Below, piece by piece: positions 54,442-64,000 of a stretch of DNA of 64,000 bases. Location of the stretch: assembly GCF_001424755.1 (NCBI RefSeq), contig NZ_LMRF01000001.1, positions 1,648,285 through 1,712,284 of the forward strand. The letters run 5' to 3'. The DNA comes from Marmoricola sp. Leaf446 (lineage in GTDB: Bacteria > Actinomycetota > Actinomycetes > Propionibacteriales > Nocardioidaceae). Every line of letters starts with the position of its first letter. The stretch's first letter is position 1. The notes beneath the pieces were generated by a model, which was not told where the DNA came from, did no database searches, and saw only the letters and a list, made by a program, of their open reading frames with translations. Both the position numbers and the translations under genes were made by a program.

Positions 54442-55626
54442 TCAGCGTGGTACGTCGCCGGCCCGCCGCTCCCCCGCGTCGGTCAGCCCGGCGTCGTGCA
54501 TCACGCGCAGCACGTTGCCCGAGGTGAGCGCCGCGAGGTCGGCGTCGGACCAGCCCCGCTCGGCCAGCGCGGCCAGCAGGCGGGGGTAGCCGGTGACGTC
54601 CTCGAGCCCCGCCGGCAGCGCGCCGACCCCGTCGTAGTCACCGCCCAGCCCGACGTGGTCGACGCCCGCGACCTCGCGGACGTGCTCGACGTGGGCGACC
54701 ACGTCCGCCAGCGTGGCGACGGGCGCCGGGTGGCGCTCGGCGTGCCGGGCGACCAGCTCGGTCTCGGCCGCCGTGAAGGGCTCCACCCCCGACGCGGCGA
54801 CCAGGGCGTCGACCTCGGCGGACCAGTCGCGGCTGGCCTCGTCGACGAACTTCGGCACGAAGGTGACCATGCACAGCCCGCCGTTGCCGGACAGCCGGCC
54901 GAGGACGTCGTCGGGCACGTTGCGGGGGTGGTCGCACAGCGCCCGCGCCGAGGAGTGGCTGAACACCACCGGCCGGTCGGAGGTGTCGAGGGCGTCGCGC
55001 ATCGTGTCGGCGCTGACGTGGGACAGGTCCACCAGCATCCCGATGCGGTTCATCTCCGCGACGACCTCGCGGCCGAAGTCGGACAGGCCGCCGAGCACCG
55101 GCTCGTCGGTGGCCGAGTCGGCCCAGGCGACGTTGTCGTTGTGGGTCAGGGTCAGGTAGCGCACGCCCAGCCGGTGCAGCGCGCGCAGCGTGCCCAGCGA
55201 GCCGCCGATCTGGTGGCCACCCTCGGCGCCCATCAGGCTGGCCACCCGGCCCTGGTCCCAGGCCCGGTGGACGTCCTCGACGGTGGTGGCGGGCGCCAGC
55301 CGGTCGGCGTACCGCTCGATCATGGCGTGGCCGGCGTCGACCTGCTCCAGGGTGGCGGTGAGCGTGTCGGCGGGGCTCAGGGTGGAGGGCACGAACACCG
55401 ACCAGAACTGCGCGCCGACGCCGCCCTGCGCCAGGCGCGGCAGGTCGGTGTGGGTGCCGTAGCCGCGGCAGGTGTCGGTGTCGCGGAGGTCCAGGCGGTC
55501 GAAGTCGTAGGCCACGGCCTCGCGCGCGGCCCACAGCAGGTCGTTGTGGCCGTCCAGGACCGGGTGCTCGGCCAGCAGCCGCGCCACCCGCGCCGTTGTG
55601 CCCTGCGCGTCGACGGCGGCCGTCAC
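54442..55626 (-). CDS. Membrane dipeptidase family protein (M19, renal dipeptidase type)
   Basis: A 394-residue zinc peptidase. The first metal site is DGHNDLLWA, the bridging Glu is in [12 protein letters not shown], and further ligands lie in [11 protein letters not shown] and [23 protein letters not shown] closes the barrel. It has no signal peptide despite the family name, so it is cytosolic here, probably cleaving dipeptides including D-residue ones. The GTG start overlaps the NUDIX stop by GTGA. Confidence 0.92.
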   Translation of the reverse strand: MTAAVDAQGTTARVARLLAEHPVLDGHNDLLWAAREAVAYDFDRLDLRDTDTCRGYGTHTDLPRLAQGGVGAQFWSVFVPSTLSPADTLTATLEQVDAGHAMIERYADRLAPATTVEDVHRAWDQGRVASLMGAEGGHQIGGSLGTLRALHRLGVRYLTLTHNDNVAWADSATDEPVLGGLSDFGREVVAEMNRIGMLVDLSHVSADTMRDALDTSDRPVVFSHSSARALCDHPRNVPDDVLGRLSGNGGLCMVTFVPKFVDEASRDWSAEVDALVAASGVEPFTAAETELVARHAERHPAPVATLADVVAHVEHVREVAGVDHVGLGGDYDGVGALPAGLEDVTGYPRLLAALAERGWSDADLAALTSGNVLRVMHDAGLTDAGERRAGDVPR

Positions 55627-56234
55627 GCCCGGTCCCGGCGGCGCAGGGCGTCGTAGGCGAGCACCGCCGTCACCAGGGCGCTCGTGGTGAGCCGCCCGTC
55701 GAGGACGGCCTCGACCATGTCCTCGACCGGGGCCCAGAAGACCTCCATGTCGGCCTCCTCGGCGTGGAGCTCGAAGTCGCCGCGGTCGGCGTGCGAAAGC
55801 CCCTGCGCGAGGAAGACGTGCTGGGTCTCGGCGGTGATGCCGACGCTGGGTCGCAGCGTGGCCAGCGGGCGCCAGTCGGTCGCGGCCAGCTCGACCTCCT
55901 CGCGCAGCTCGCGCTGCGCGGTCTCCAGCGGCGGCTCGTCGCTGTCGAGCACCCCGGCCGGGAGCTCGACGAACCAGCCGGGCCCGGCGTGGCGGTACTG
56001 CCGCAGGCACGCCACGCGCTCCTGGTCGTCGACGGCCAGCACGACCACGGCGCCGGGGTGCTCCAGCACGACCCGGGTGTGCGCGTCGTCGGGGTGGTCG
56101 GGGCGGTGGACCCGGTCCTCGCGCAGCGCGACGATCCAGTCGCTCTGCCACACCTGCTCGCTGCCGAGCACCGGCCAGCTGCCCGGTCGGTCCGCCAGCG
56201 CGTCGGCGGTGACCTCCGGGGCGTCGGGCCGCAC
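55623..56234 (-). CDS. NUDIX hydrolase, ADP-ribose pyrophosphatase type
   Basis: A 203-residue protein. The Nudix box is the segment [13 protein letters not shown], continuing into [10 protein letters not shown], with [15 protein letters not shown] in front as in ADP-ribose pyrophosphatases. It corresponds by position to Rv1700 after pyrG. The start is GTG at 56234, one base after the pyrG stop, so the two are coupled. Confidence 0.92.
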   Translation of the reverse strand: MRPDAPEVTADALADRPGSWPVLGSEQVWQSDWIVALREDRVHRPDHPDDAHTRVVLEHPGAVVVLAVDDQERVACLRQYRHAGPGWFVELPAGVLDSDEPPLETAQRELREEVELAATDWRPLATLRPSVGITAETQHVFLAQGLSHADRGDFELHAEEADMEVFWAPVEDMVEAVLDGRLTTSALVTAVLAYDALRRRDRA

Positions 56235-56235
56235 C

Positions 56236-58089
<1,854 letters not shown>

Positions 58090-59832
58090 TCACCGGCTCG
58101 GTGTCGGTCCGGCGTCGTGGGCGAACTCCTGGGCCACGTCGAGCAGCTCCTGGGCGTGGGCCAGGGCGGTGTCGGAGGACTCCATGCCGGCCAGCATGCG
58201 CGAGAGCTCCTGCACCCGGCCGGCGTCGTCGAGGACCTCGAGCCCGGAGGTGGTGACGCTGCCGTCGCTGCTCTTGCGCACCACGACGTGGCGGTCGGCG
58301 AAGGCCGCGACCTGCGGCAGGTGGGTCACGACGAGCACCTGCGAGGTGCGGGCCAGGGCCGCGAGGCGCCGACCGATCTCGACCGCCGCCTTGCCGCCCA
58401 CCCCGGCGTCGACCTCGTCGAAGACGAAGGTCGGCACCGGCCGGGTCGCGGCCAGGGTGACCTCGAGCGCGAGCATCACCCGGGACAGCTCGCCGCCCGA
58501 GGCGCCCTTGCCCAGCGGACGGGGCTCGGACCCGGTGTTGGCCGCCAGCAGCAGCTCGACGTCGTCGACCCCGTGGGGGCCGAAGCGCCAGGTGCCGCCG
58601 TCGAGCTCGAGACCTCGCTCGTCCGGGGTGCGGTCCAGGGTGACCTGCAGCCGGGCGTGGGGCATCGACAGGGCGCCGAGCTCGGCGGTGACGGCACGAC
58701 CGAGCCGATCGGCGGCCTCCGCGCGCTGCGCCGACATGGCGGCGGCGTCGGCGGCGAGGCGACGTCGCAGCCCGAGCCGCTCCGCGCGCAGCTCCTCGAT
58801 GCGGTCGTCGGAGCCGTCGAGCAGCAGCAGCCGCTGCGAGGCCTCGCGCGCCCACTCCAGGACCTCGGCGACCGTCTCGCCGTACTTGCGGGTGAGGCCG
58901 GTCAGCGCGGCCCGGCGCTCGGAGACCACCGCCAGGCGGGCCGGGTCGGTCTCCAGCCCCGTGGCGTACGACGCGACGTCGGCCGCGACGTCGGCCAGCA
59001 GGTAGCTGACCTCGGCCACCCGGTCGGCGAGGGCCGCCGCCTCCGGGTCGTGCTCGCGGACACCCTCGAGGGCACGCCGGGCCGCGGCGACGGCCCCGAG
59101 CGCGTCGGGGGCGTCCTGGTCCGACGACAGCGCCTCGCGGGCGACCTCGGCACCTTCGCGGAGCGTGTCGGCGTAGCCCAGCCGAGCCTCCTCGGCCGCC
59201 AGGTCGGACTCCTCGCCGGCGACGGGGTCGAGCGCCTCGACCTCCTCCAGCCCGAGGCGGAGCACGTCGGCCTCGCGGGCGCGCTCGCGCGCCGAGCCGA
59301 GGACCTCGCGCAGCTCCTGCTCGACCGCCCGCAGCCGGGCGTGGTCGACCTGGTAGCGCTGCAGCACCTGCGCCAGCGCGGCGCCGGTGTGGGCGTCGAG
59401 AGCCTCGCGCTGGGCCTCGGGGCGCAGCAGCCGGTGCTGGTCGGACTGGCCGTGCACCGCGACCAGCGCGCTGCCGACGCGGCCCAACGCGGACGCCGGG
59501 ACGGACGCACCGCCGAGGAAGGCGCGCGAACGGCCCTCCGCAGAGACCTGGCGGGCCAGCAGCACCCGCTCGTCCTCGACCTCGCCGCCGTGCTCCTCGA
59601 CGGCCTCGGCCACCGCAGGACCCGCCGTGACGAGCCCTTCGACCCGGGCGCCGCGGCGACCGGTGCGCACGGCGCCGCTGTCGGCCCGGCCACCCAGCAG
59701 CAGGCCCAGGGCGGTCACGAGCATGGTCTTGCCGGCCCCGGTCTCGCCGGTGATGACGCTCAGGCCCTCCCCCAGCTCCAGCACGGACTCGTCGATGACG
59801 CCGAGCGAGCTGATCCGGATCTCCTCGATCAC
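58090..59832 (-). CDS. recN: DNA repair protein RecN
   Basis: A 580-residue SMC-like ATPase for double-strand break repair. Walker A is TGETGAGKTMLV; the signature is GASGGELSRVMLALEV and Walker B TFVFDEVDAGVGG. Between them lies a coiled-coil region of alternating Ala/Glu/Arg (about 160-375). The GTG overlaps the nadK stop by GTGA. In many actinobacteria steA and mctB follow recN, but here pyrG follows directly. Confidence 0.95.
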   Translation of the reverse strand: MIEEIRISSLGVIDESVLELGEGLSVITGETGAGKTMLVTALGLLLGGRADSGAVRTGRRGARVEGLVTAGPAVAEAVEEHGGEVEDERVLLARQVSAEGRSRAFLGGASVPASALGRVGSALVAVHGQSDQHRLLRPEAQREALDAHTGAALAQVLQRYQVDHARLRAVEQELREVLGSARERAREADVLRLGLEEVEALDPVAGEESDLAAEEARLGYADTLREGAEVAREALSSDQDAPDALGAVAAARRALEGVREHDPEAAALADRVAEVSYLLADVAADVASYATGLETDPARLAVVSERRAALTGLTRKYGETVAEVLEWAREASQRLLLLDGSDDRIEELRAERLGLRRRLAADAAAMSAQRAEAADRLGRAVTAELGALSMPHARLQVTLDRTPDERGLELDGGTWRFGPHGVDDVELLLAANTGSEPRPLGKGASGGELSRVMLALEVTLAATRPVPTFVFDEVDAGVGGKAAVEIGRRLAALARTSQVLVVTHLPQVAAFADRHVVVRKSSDGSVTTSGLEVLDDAGRVQELSRMLAGMESSDTALAHAQELLDVAQEFAHDAGPTPSR

Positions 59833-60815
59833 GGCTGGTCCTGGTGGAGGTGGTCGGCCTGGCGGCGACGGCGCTCGGCCGCTCCCCGCCACCCCGCGAC
59901 GGGGAGGCCGAACTTGGCCACCAGCCGGTCGGTGAAGGGTGCCTCGTGCAGCCGCACCAGCCGCACCGGCGAGGCCCCGCGACGCACCTCGATGCGGGCG
60001 CCGGGCGGCAGGTCGACCGTGCGACGCCCGTCGCACCAGAGCACCCCGGCGCCCTCGGTCCGGGCCAGCACCTCGACGGCGAGGGTGGACGTGGGACCGA
60101 CCACCATCGGGCGGGCGAAGAGCGCGTGGGCGCTGATCGGCACCATCAGCAGCGCCTCGACCTCGGGCCAGACGACCGGTCCCCCGGCGCTGAAGTTGTA
60201 GGCCGTGGAGCCGGTCGGCGTCGCGCAGACGATGCCGTCGCAGCCGAACCGGCTCAGCGGGCGGCCGTCGACCTCGACGACGACCTCGAGCATCCGCGAC
60301 CGGGCGGCCTTCTCCACGCTGGCCTCGTTGAGCGCCCAGGTGCTGGCGACCTTCTCCTTGCCCTGGAAGACCTGCACGTCGAGGGTGAGGCGCTCGTCGA
60401 CCGACCAGCGGCGGGCCACGACCCGCTCGATCATGGTGTCGACCTCCTCGCTCTCGGCCTCGGCCAGGAAGCCGACGTGCCCGAGGTTGACCCCCAGGAG
60501 CGGGGTCGTCGTGCCGTGGGTGAGCTCGCAGGCCCGCAGGATGGTGCCGTCACCGCCGATGACCAGCACCAGCTCGCACTCGTCGGCGCCCGCGGCCTCG
60601 CACGGGACCGACTCGACCTCGACGCCGACGGGCAGCTCGGACTCCTTGGCCTCGTCCTCGAGCATCCGGACCACGAGGCCGTGGCCGAGCAGCGCGCCGA
60701 CGATCGCCCGGGTCACCGCCCGGGCCTCCTCGCGGCCGGTGTGGGCCACCACCAGGATGCGACGAGCGGGGCCGGCGGCGGGGTCGCTCTCGAGGTCGCG
60801 CTGGGGGACGGTCAC
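59829..60815 (-). CDS. nadK: NAD kinase
   Basis: A 328-residue enzyme that phosphorylates NAD to NADP. The diagnostic motifs are VIGGDGTILRA, NLGHVGFLAEAE, CDGIVCATPTGSTAY and SAGGPVV. The first ~20 and last ~25 residues are outside the family core. It overlaps tlyA by GTGA and recN by GTGA, so the three genes form one coupled set. Confidence 0.96.
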   Translation of the reverse strand: MTVPQRDLESDPAAGPARRILVVAHTGREEARAVTRAIVGALLGHGLVVRMLEDEAKESELPVGVEVESVPCEAAGADECELVLVIGGDGTILRACELTHGTTTPLLGVNLGHVGFLAEAESEEVDTMIERVVARRWSVDERLTLDVQVFQGKEKVASTWALNEASVEKAARSRMLEVVVEVDGRPLSRFGCDGIVCATPTGSTAYNFSAGGPVVWPEVEALLMVPISAHALFARPMVVGPTSTLAVEVLARTEGAGVLWCDGRRTVDLPPGARIEVRRGASPVRLVRLHEAPFTDRLVAKFGLPVAGWRGAAERRRRQADHLHQDQP

Positions 60816-61651
60816 GGATCCACCCTCTCACCCGACCCCGACAGTCCCGCCGAGCTCGCCACCTCGGCGTCGATCGCGTCGGGAGCCAGCTCCGCGGGTC
60901 CCCGGCGCAGCCACAGGAAGTACTCCACGTTGCCCGACGGTCCCGGCAGCGGGCTGGTGGTCACCGCACGGGCGCCCCAGCCCCGGACCGCCGCGGCGTC
61001 CGCCACGTCGCGGACCACCTCGGCCCGCAGGGCCGGCTCGCGGACCACGCCGCCCTTGCCCAACCGGGAACGACCGACCTCGAACTGCGGCTTGACCATG
61101 ACCGCGAGGTCACCGTCGTCGGCGGTGACGCCCAGCAGCGCGTCGAGGACCAGCCGCAGCGAGATGAAGGACAGGTCGCCGACCAGGAGGTCGACCGGAC
61201 CACCGATGAGCTCCGGGGTGAGGTCACGGACGTTGGTGCGGTCGTGCACCAGCACCCTCGGGTCGCTCTGCAGCGCCCAGACCAGCTGGCCGTAGCCCAC
61301 GTCGACCGCGACCACCTGCGCAGCTCCGGCACGCAGCAGCACGTCGGTGAACCCGCCGGTCGAGGCGCCGGCGTCGAGGCAGCGTCGGCCCTCGACCGCC
61401 AACCCCAGCGGGACGAAGGCGTCCAGCGCCCCCGCCAGCTTGTGCCCGCCCCGGCTGGCGTAGTCGGGGCGGTCAGGGTCCTCGCGGACCACGAGGTCCG
61501 CGTCGGTGGTCACGCCGGTAGCGGGCTTGGTCGCCGGCGCCCGGTTGACGGTGACCCGGCCGGCGGCGATCAGCTCCGAGGCGTGCTCGCGCGAGCGCGC
61601 CAGCCCGCGGCGCACGAGCTCGGCGTCGAGGCGCAGCCGCCGTGGGGGCAC
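60812..61651 (-). CDS. tlyA: rRNA 2'-O-methyltransferase TlyA
   Basis: A 279-residue protein with an N-terminal S4 domain (RLDAELVRRGLARSREHASE) and an FtsJ-like methyltransferase with SAM motif CLDAGASTGGFTDVLL. The K-D-K-E catalytic set is represented by SRGGHKLAGAL, VGDLSFISLRL and VKPQFEVGR. It methylates 16S and 23S rRNA and makes ribosomes sensitive to capreomycin in Mycobacterium. Its stop overlaps the nadK start. Confidence 0.94.
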   Translation of the reverse strand: MPPRRLRLDAELVRRGLARSREHASELIAAGRVTVNRAPATKPATGVTTDADLVVREDPDRPDYASRGGHKLAGALDAFVPLGLAVEGRRCLDAGASTGGFTDVLLRAGAAQVVAVDVGYGQLVWALQSDPRVLVHDRTNVRDLTPELIGGPVDLLVGDLSFISLRLVLDALLGVTADDGDLAVMVKPQFEVGRSRLGKGGVVREPALRAEVVRDVADAAAVRGWGARAVTTSPLPGPSGNVEYFLWLRRGPAELAPDAIDAEVASSAGLSGSGERVDP

Positions 61652-61654
61652 GCC

Positions 61655-61849
61655 TCAGCCGCGCGCGCCGTCGCCGGCCAGCGCGCGGCGCAGCGAGTCG
61701 TGGGCGGCCTCGAAGAGGGCCACGTGCTCCTCGAGCGGCCGGTCGTCCAGGCCCTCCACCGACCGGAGCACGGCCTGGACCCGGTCGTCCGCGGGCTCGG
61801 CGAGGTGTGCGTCGGGTGCGACGGGCGCGGGGATGCTCTGCTCGTCCAT
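61655..61849 (-). CDS. Small conserved actinobacterial protein between the HAD gene and tlyA
   Basis: A 64-residue acidic protein. The central VQAVLRSVEGLDDRPLEEHV and FEAAHDSLRRAL are typical of the small protein found at this place in many actinobacteria (position of Rv1693). It starts at ATG 61849 and ends three bases before tlyA. Its function is unknown. Confidence 0.75.
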   Translation of the reverse strand: MDEQSIPAPVAPDAHLAEPADDRVQAVLRSVEGLDDRPLEEHVALFEAAHDSLRRALAGDGARG

Positions 61850-61858
61850 GCCGGGAGG

Positions 61859-62863
61859 CTACTCGGGCGGGCGGACGGCATCGGTCGCGACAGGCTGGCC
61901 CTCGGCGTCGAGATGCGTCCACGCCGCCTCGGCGACGGCGCGCCACCAGTCGGCCGTCGCCCCCTCGCCCTCGACCTGCAGCGCCCCGTCGACGACGCGG
62001 GCGCGCCAACCGCCCGCGACGGACGCGTCGCCCTCGTGGGTCACCTCGGGCTGGGGCTCGGCCAGCGCGGCCAGGTCGGGAGCGACGTACGTCGGACGGC
62101 AGCTCGGATCGGCGGCCACCAGCTCCTCCAGCCCGGTGACGCCGGTGAGCACGAGCAGCGTGTCCCACCCGATGGCGACCCCGCCCTCGATGTCGGTGTC
62201 GAGCCGGTCGCCCACCACCAGGGGCCGCTCCCCGCCCACCCGGTCGAGGGTCTCCTCGAACAGCGCCCGTTGCGGCTTGCCCGCGACCTCGGGCTCGCGG
62301 TCGGCGAAGTCGGCGATCAGCCGGACCAGCGCCCCGTTGCCCGGAGCGACGCCGGACGCGGTGGGGATGGTCATGTCGGTGTTGCTGGCCACCCAGGGCA
62401 GCCCGTCGTGGACCAGCGTCGCGCCGGCCATGACCTGCTTCCAGGGCAGGTCGGGTCCGTAGCCCTGCACCACGGCGACCGGCGCGTCGGCGACGGTCGA
62501 GACCGGCACCAGGTCGCGCTCGCGCAGCGCGAGCTCGAGGCCCTCGCCCCCGATCAGGAAGACCTTGCTGCCCGGCTCCAGCTGGGCGGCCAGCAGCCGG
62601 GCGGCCGCCTGGGCGCTGTTGACGACGTCGTCGTCGCTGGCCTCGACCCCGAGCGAGCGCAGGTGCTCCCCCACGGTGGTCGGCGGACGCGAGGCGTTGT
62701 TGGTGACGAAGGCGAGGTGCATCCCGGCGGACTGCGCGGCGTTGAGCGCCTCCGGAGCACCGGCCACGGCGTCGCGGCCGCGGTAGACGACCCCGTCGAG
62801 GTCGAGCACCGCCACGTCGTAGGCCTCCCGGAGCGGGGTGTCGCAGCGACCCAGCAGGCTCAC
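61859..62863 (-). CDS. HAD-superfamily hydrolase, subfamily IIA (NagD/phosphoglycolate phosphatase-like)
   Basis: A 334-residue phosphatase. HAD motif I is DLDGVVYRG, motif II FVTNNASRP, and motif IV VVGDRLDTDIEGG, with a C2 cap between them. The substrate is unknown; sugar phosphates or glycerol 3-phosphate are usual for the group. A C-terminal ~75-residue extension (from about residue 255) is not part of the fold. The GTG overlaps the TPR gene stop. Confidence 0.9.
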   Translation of the reverse strand: MSLLGRCDTPLREAYDVAVLDLDGVVYRGRDAVAGAPEALNAAQSAGMHLAFVTNNASRPPTTVGEHLRSLGVEASDDDVVNSAQAAARLLAAQLEPGSKVFLIGGEGLELALRERDLVPVSTVADAPVAVVQGYGPDLPWKQVMAGATLVHDGLPWVASNTDMTIPTASGVAPGNGALVRLIADFADREPEVAGKPQRALFEETLDRVGGERPLVVGDRLDTDIEGGVAIGWDTLLVLTGVTGLEELVAADPSCRPTYVAPDLAALAEPQPEVTHEGDASVAGGWRARVVDGALQVEGEGATADWWRAVAEAAWTHLDAEGQPVATDAVRPPE

Positions 62864-63867
62864 GCCTCCAGCGACCTCTCGACCTCGGTGGCCCGCGCCG
62901 CGGCGTCGGTGGCCCGCTCGGCGTCGACGGCATCCGCGCGGTGGAACCAGGTCAGCGCGTCCTGCGGTCGTTCGGCCGCGACCAGCGCGTCGGCGTAGGA
63001 GTAGCGCAACCGCGCCACCCAGGCGTCACGGGCCTTGGACATCAGCGGGGACAGCTCCAGGGTCCGCAGCGCGGCGTCGAGCTCGCCGCGGTCGCGGCGG
63101 GCGCCGGCCTCGACGATCGTCAGCTCTGCCAGCAGTGCGGGCGCCAGCTTGTCCTTGGGCGCGTTCTTCACCACGGCCAGTGCCCGGTCGGGCCGGCCGA
63201 GCGCCCGCTCGCAGTCGGCGATGATGGCGACGTAGTCCTGGGCGCCGTTCATCCGCTTGGCCGCCTTGAGCTCGGCCAGCGCCTCGGCGTACTCCCCGGC
63301 GGCGTAGGCCGCCTCGCCTACCGCCTCCCGGACCACCGCGAGCCGGCTGGCGCGCGCCCGCGCCGCGAGCGTGTGCTCGTACGCCGTCCGCGGATCGCTC
63401 TCGATCAGCTCGCCCGCCGCCACGAGGTGGCGCGACACGCGCAGCGCCAGCTTGTCGGGCAGCGACTTCAGCTGCGCGGCGATGCTGCGGTCGAGCTCGC
63501 GACCGGTGATCTCCTCGGGGATGGGCGGGCCGTCGTACTTCGCCTGGGTCTCGGAGCGGTCCTCGTCCGGGCGGCGCCGGTCGTCGCGCCGGTCGTCGCG
63601 CCGGTCGTCACGCCGGGGCCGGCTGAACTCGCGGCTGCTGTCGCCGCTGCGGCGTGGCCCACGCCCGGCCGGGGCGCCGCCTCGCGAGTCCCCACCGCTC
63701 CGGGGCTTGCCGTCGCTGCTGCGAGGCTTGCCGTCGCCGCCACGGGGCTTGCTGTCGCCACGGGAACCGCTGTCGGGACGCCCACGGGAAGGCCGGCCCT
63801 CACCGCCACCTCGGGGGCTGCTGCCCCCACCTGAGCGGGGGCCTCGGGGGGCACGGTCTTGGGGCAC
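62860..63867 (-). CDS. TPR-like helical protein with an Arg/Gly/Asp-rich N terminus
   Basis: A 335-residue protein. The first ~105 residues are disordered and full of RGG/RPR-like and DDRR repeats, suggestive of nucleic acid or protein contacts. The rest (about 120-330) is helical with TPR-like units (AYAAGEYAEALAELKAAK, DCERALGRPDRALAVV). It corresponds to Rv1691, next to tyrS in Mycobacterium. The GTG at 63867 follows AGGAGAT. Confidence 0.8.
   Translation of the reverse strand: MPQDRAPRGPRSGGGSSPRGGGEGRPSRGRPDSGSRGDSKPRGGDGKPRSSDGKPRSGGDSRGGAPAGRGPRRSGDSSREFSRPRRDDRRDDRRDDRRRPDEDRSETQAKYDGPPIPEEITGRELDRSIAAQLKSLPDKLALRVSRHLVAAGELIESDPRTAYEHTLAARARASRLAVVREAVGEAAYAAGEYAEALAELKAAKRMNGAQDYVAIIADCERALGRPDRALAVVKNAPKDKLAPALLAELTIVEAGARRDRGELDAALRTLELSPLMSKARDAWVARLRYSYADALVAAERPQDALTWFHRADAVDAERATDAAARATEVERSLEA
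63575..63610. repeat. 12-bp tandem repeat encoding R-R-D-D
   Basis: CGCCGGTCGTCG occurs three times in a row, the last copy with one change. It lies in the disordered N-terminal region of the TPR protein gene. Confidence 0.85.
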
Positions 63868-63937
63868 GGGATCTCCTGGTGACGCGGGGCTGTCGAGCGT
63901 AGTCGACCGGCTGGGCTGTACGGCGGGACGACAAATG

Positions 63938-63978
63938 ACTGAGGGCCGCTCCCCGGATGTCCGGGGGCGGCCCTCAGT
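63938..63978. terminator. Strong hairpin terminator at the right edge
   Basis: ACTGAGGGCCGC and CCCCGG pair with CCGGGG and GCGGCCCTCAGT around an ATGT loop, 18 base pairs with a single bulged T. It lies 71 bases upstream of the TPR gene. By analogy with Mycobacterium it probably ends a minus-strand gene to the right, perhaps tyrS. Confidence 0.8.
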
Positions 63979-64000
63979 ATAAAAAGTTGTCCGGCGACGT

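Overview
This 64-kb window comes from the chromosome of a very GC-rich actinobacterium. Gene order in the right-hand third, together with family resemblances, points to the Propionibacteriales and probably to Nocardioides or a close relative; this is inferred from gene content, not from a marker gene. Start codons are often GTG, and very many neighbouring genes overlap by four bases (ATGA or GTGA), so much of the window is probably read as translationally coupled operons.

Layout. 0-11 kb holds mixed genes: the start of a SpoIVB-like peptidase, an MFS transporter with a universal stress protein, RecQ, an unusual photolyase-like flavoprotein, a two-component system, the remnant of an FAD-linked oxidase gene, and a coupled GAF-ANTAR / BldC-type pair. 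11-16.5 kb holds a catabolic operon for a quaternary amine (most like proline betaine/stachydrine or glycine betaine): an Old-Yellow-Enzyme-type N-demethylase, a Rieske monooxygenase and its reductase, with a divergent LysR regulator. 16.6-21.8 kb has a methyltransferase, a paired SMR exporter, a drug-type ABC exporter with its MerR regulator and operator, and a patatin-like lipase.

21.9-39.5 kb is the most unusual part: nine co-directional genes, several overlapping by ATGA. The first five encode large beta-rich proteins (728-1056 residues) that seem to share one domain, called here the YLP domain after its D-P-x-x-[FW]-[YW]-[YIL]-L-P signature. One of them also carries an OmpA-like module between Pro/Thr-rich linkers. 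They are followed by an unknown beta-rich protein, an alpha/alpha-toroid protein with a D-A-D-D-T-A motif, a gluzincin-type metallopeptidase and a metallo-beta-lactamase-fold hydrolase. None of the nine has an obvious signal peptide. Convergent to them lie a tyrosinase and a DUF2182 membrane protein (probable copper delivery), driven by a clear TTGACA-17-GATAAC promoter. I do not recognise the whole as any described system.

A tRNA-Pro(GGG) gene and a secreted HtrA-like protease separate this region from the housekeeping third (43.9-64 kb). That part, all on the minus strand, follows the actinobacterial order seen in Mycobacterium (Rv1691-Rv1713): TPR protein, HAD phosphatase, small protein, tlyA, nadK, recN, pyrG, NUDIX, xerD, parA-like, scpA, scpB, rluB, cmk, der. 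Dipeptidase, ald, aroH, tyrA and plsC are added, and steA/mctB are absent between recN and pyrG. These genes serve nucleotide and aromatic amino-acid synthesis, ribosome maturation and chromosome segregation.
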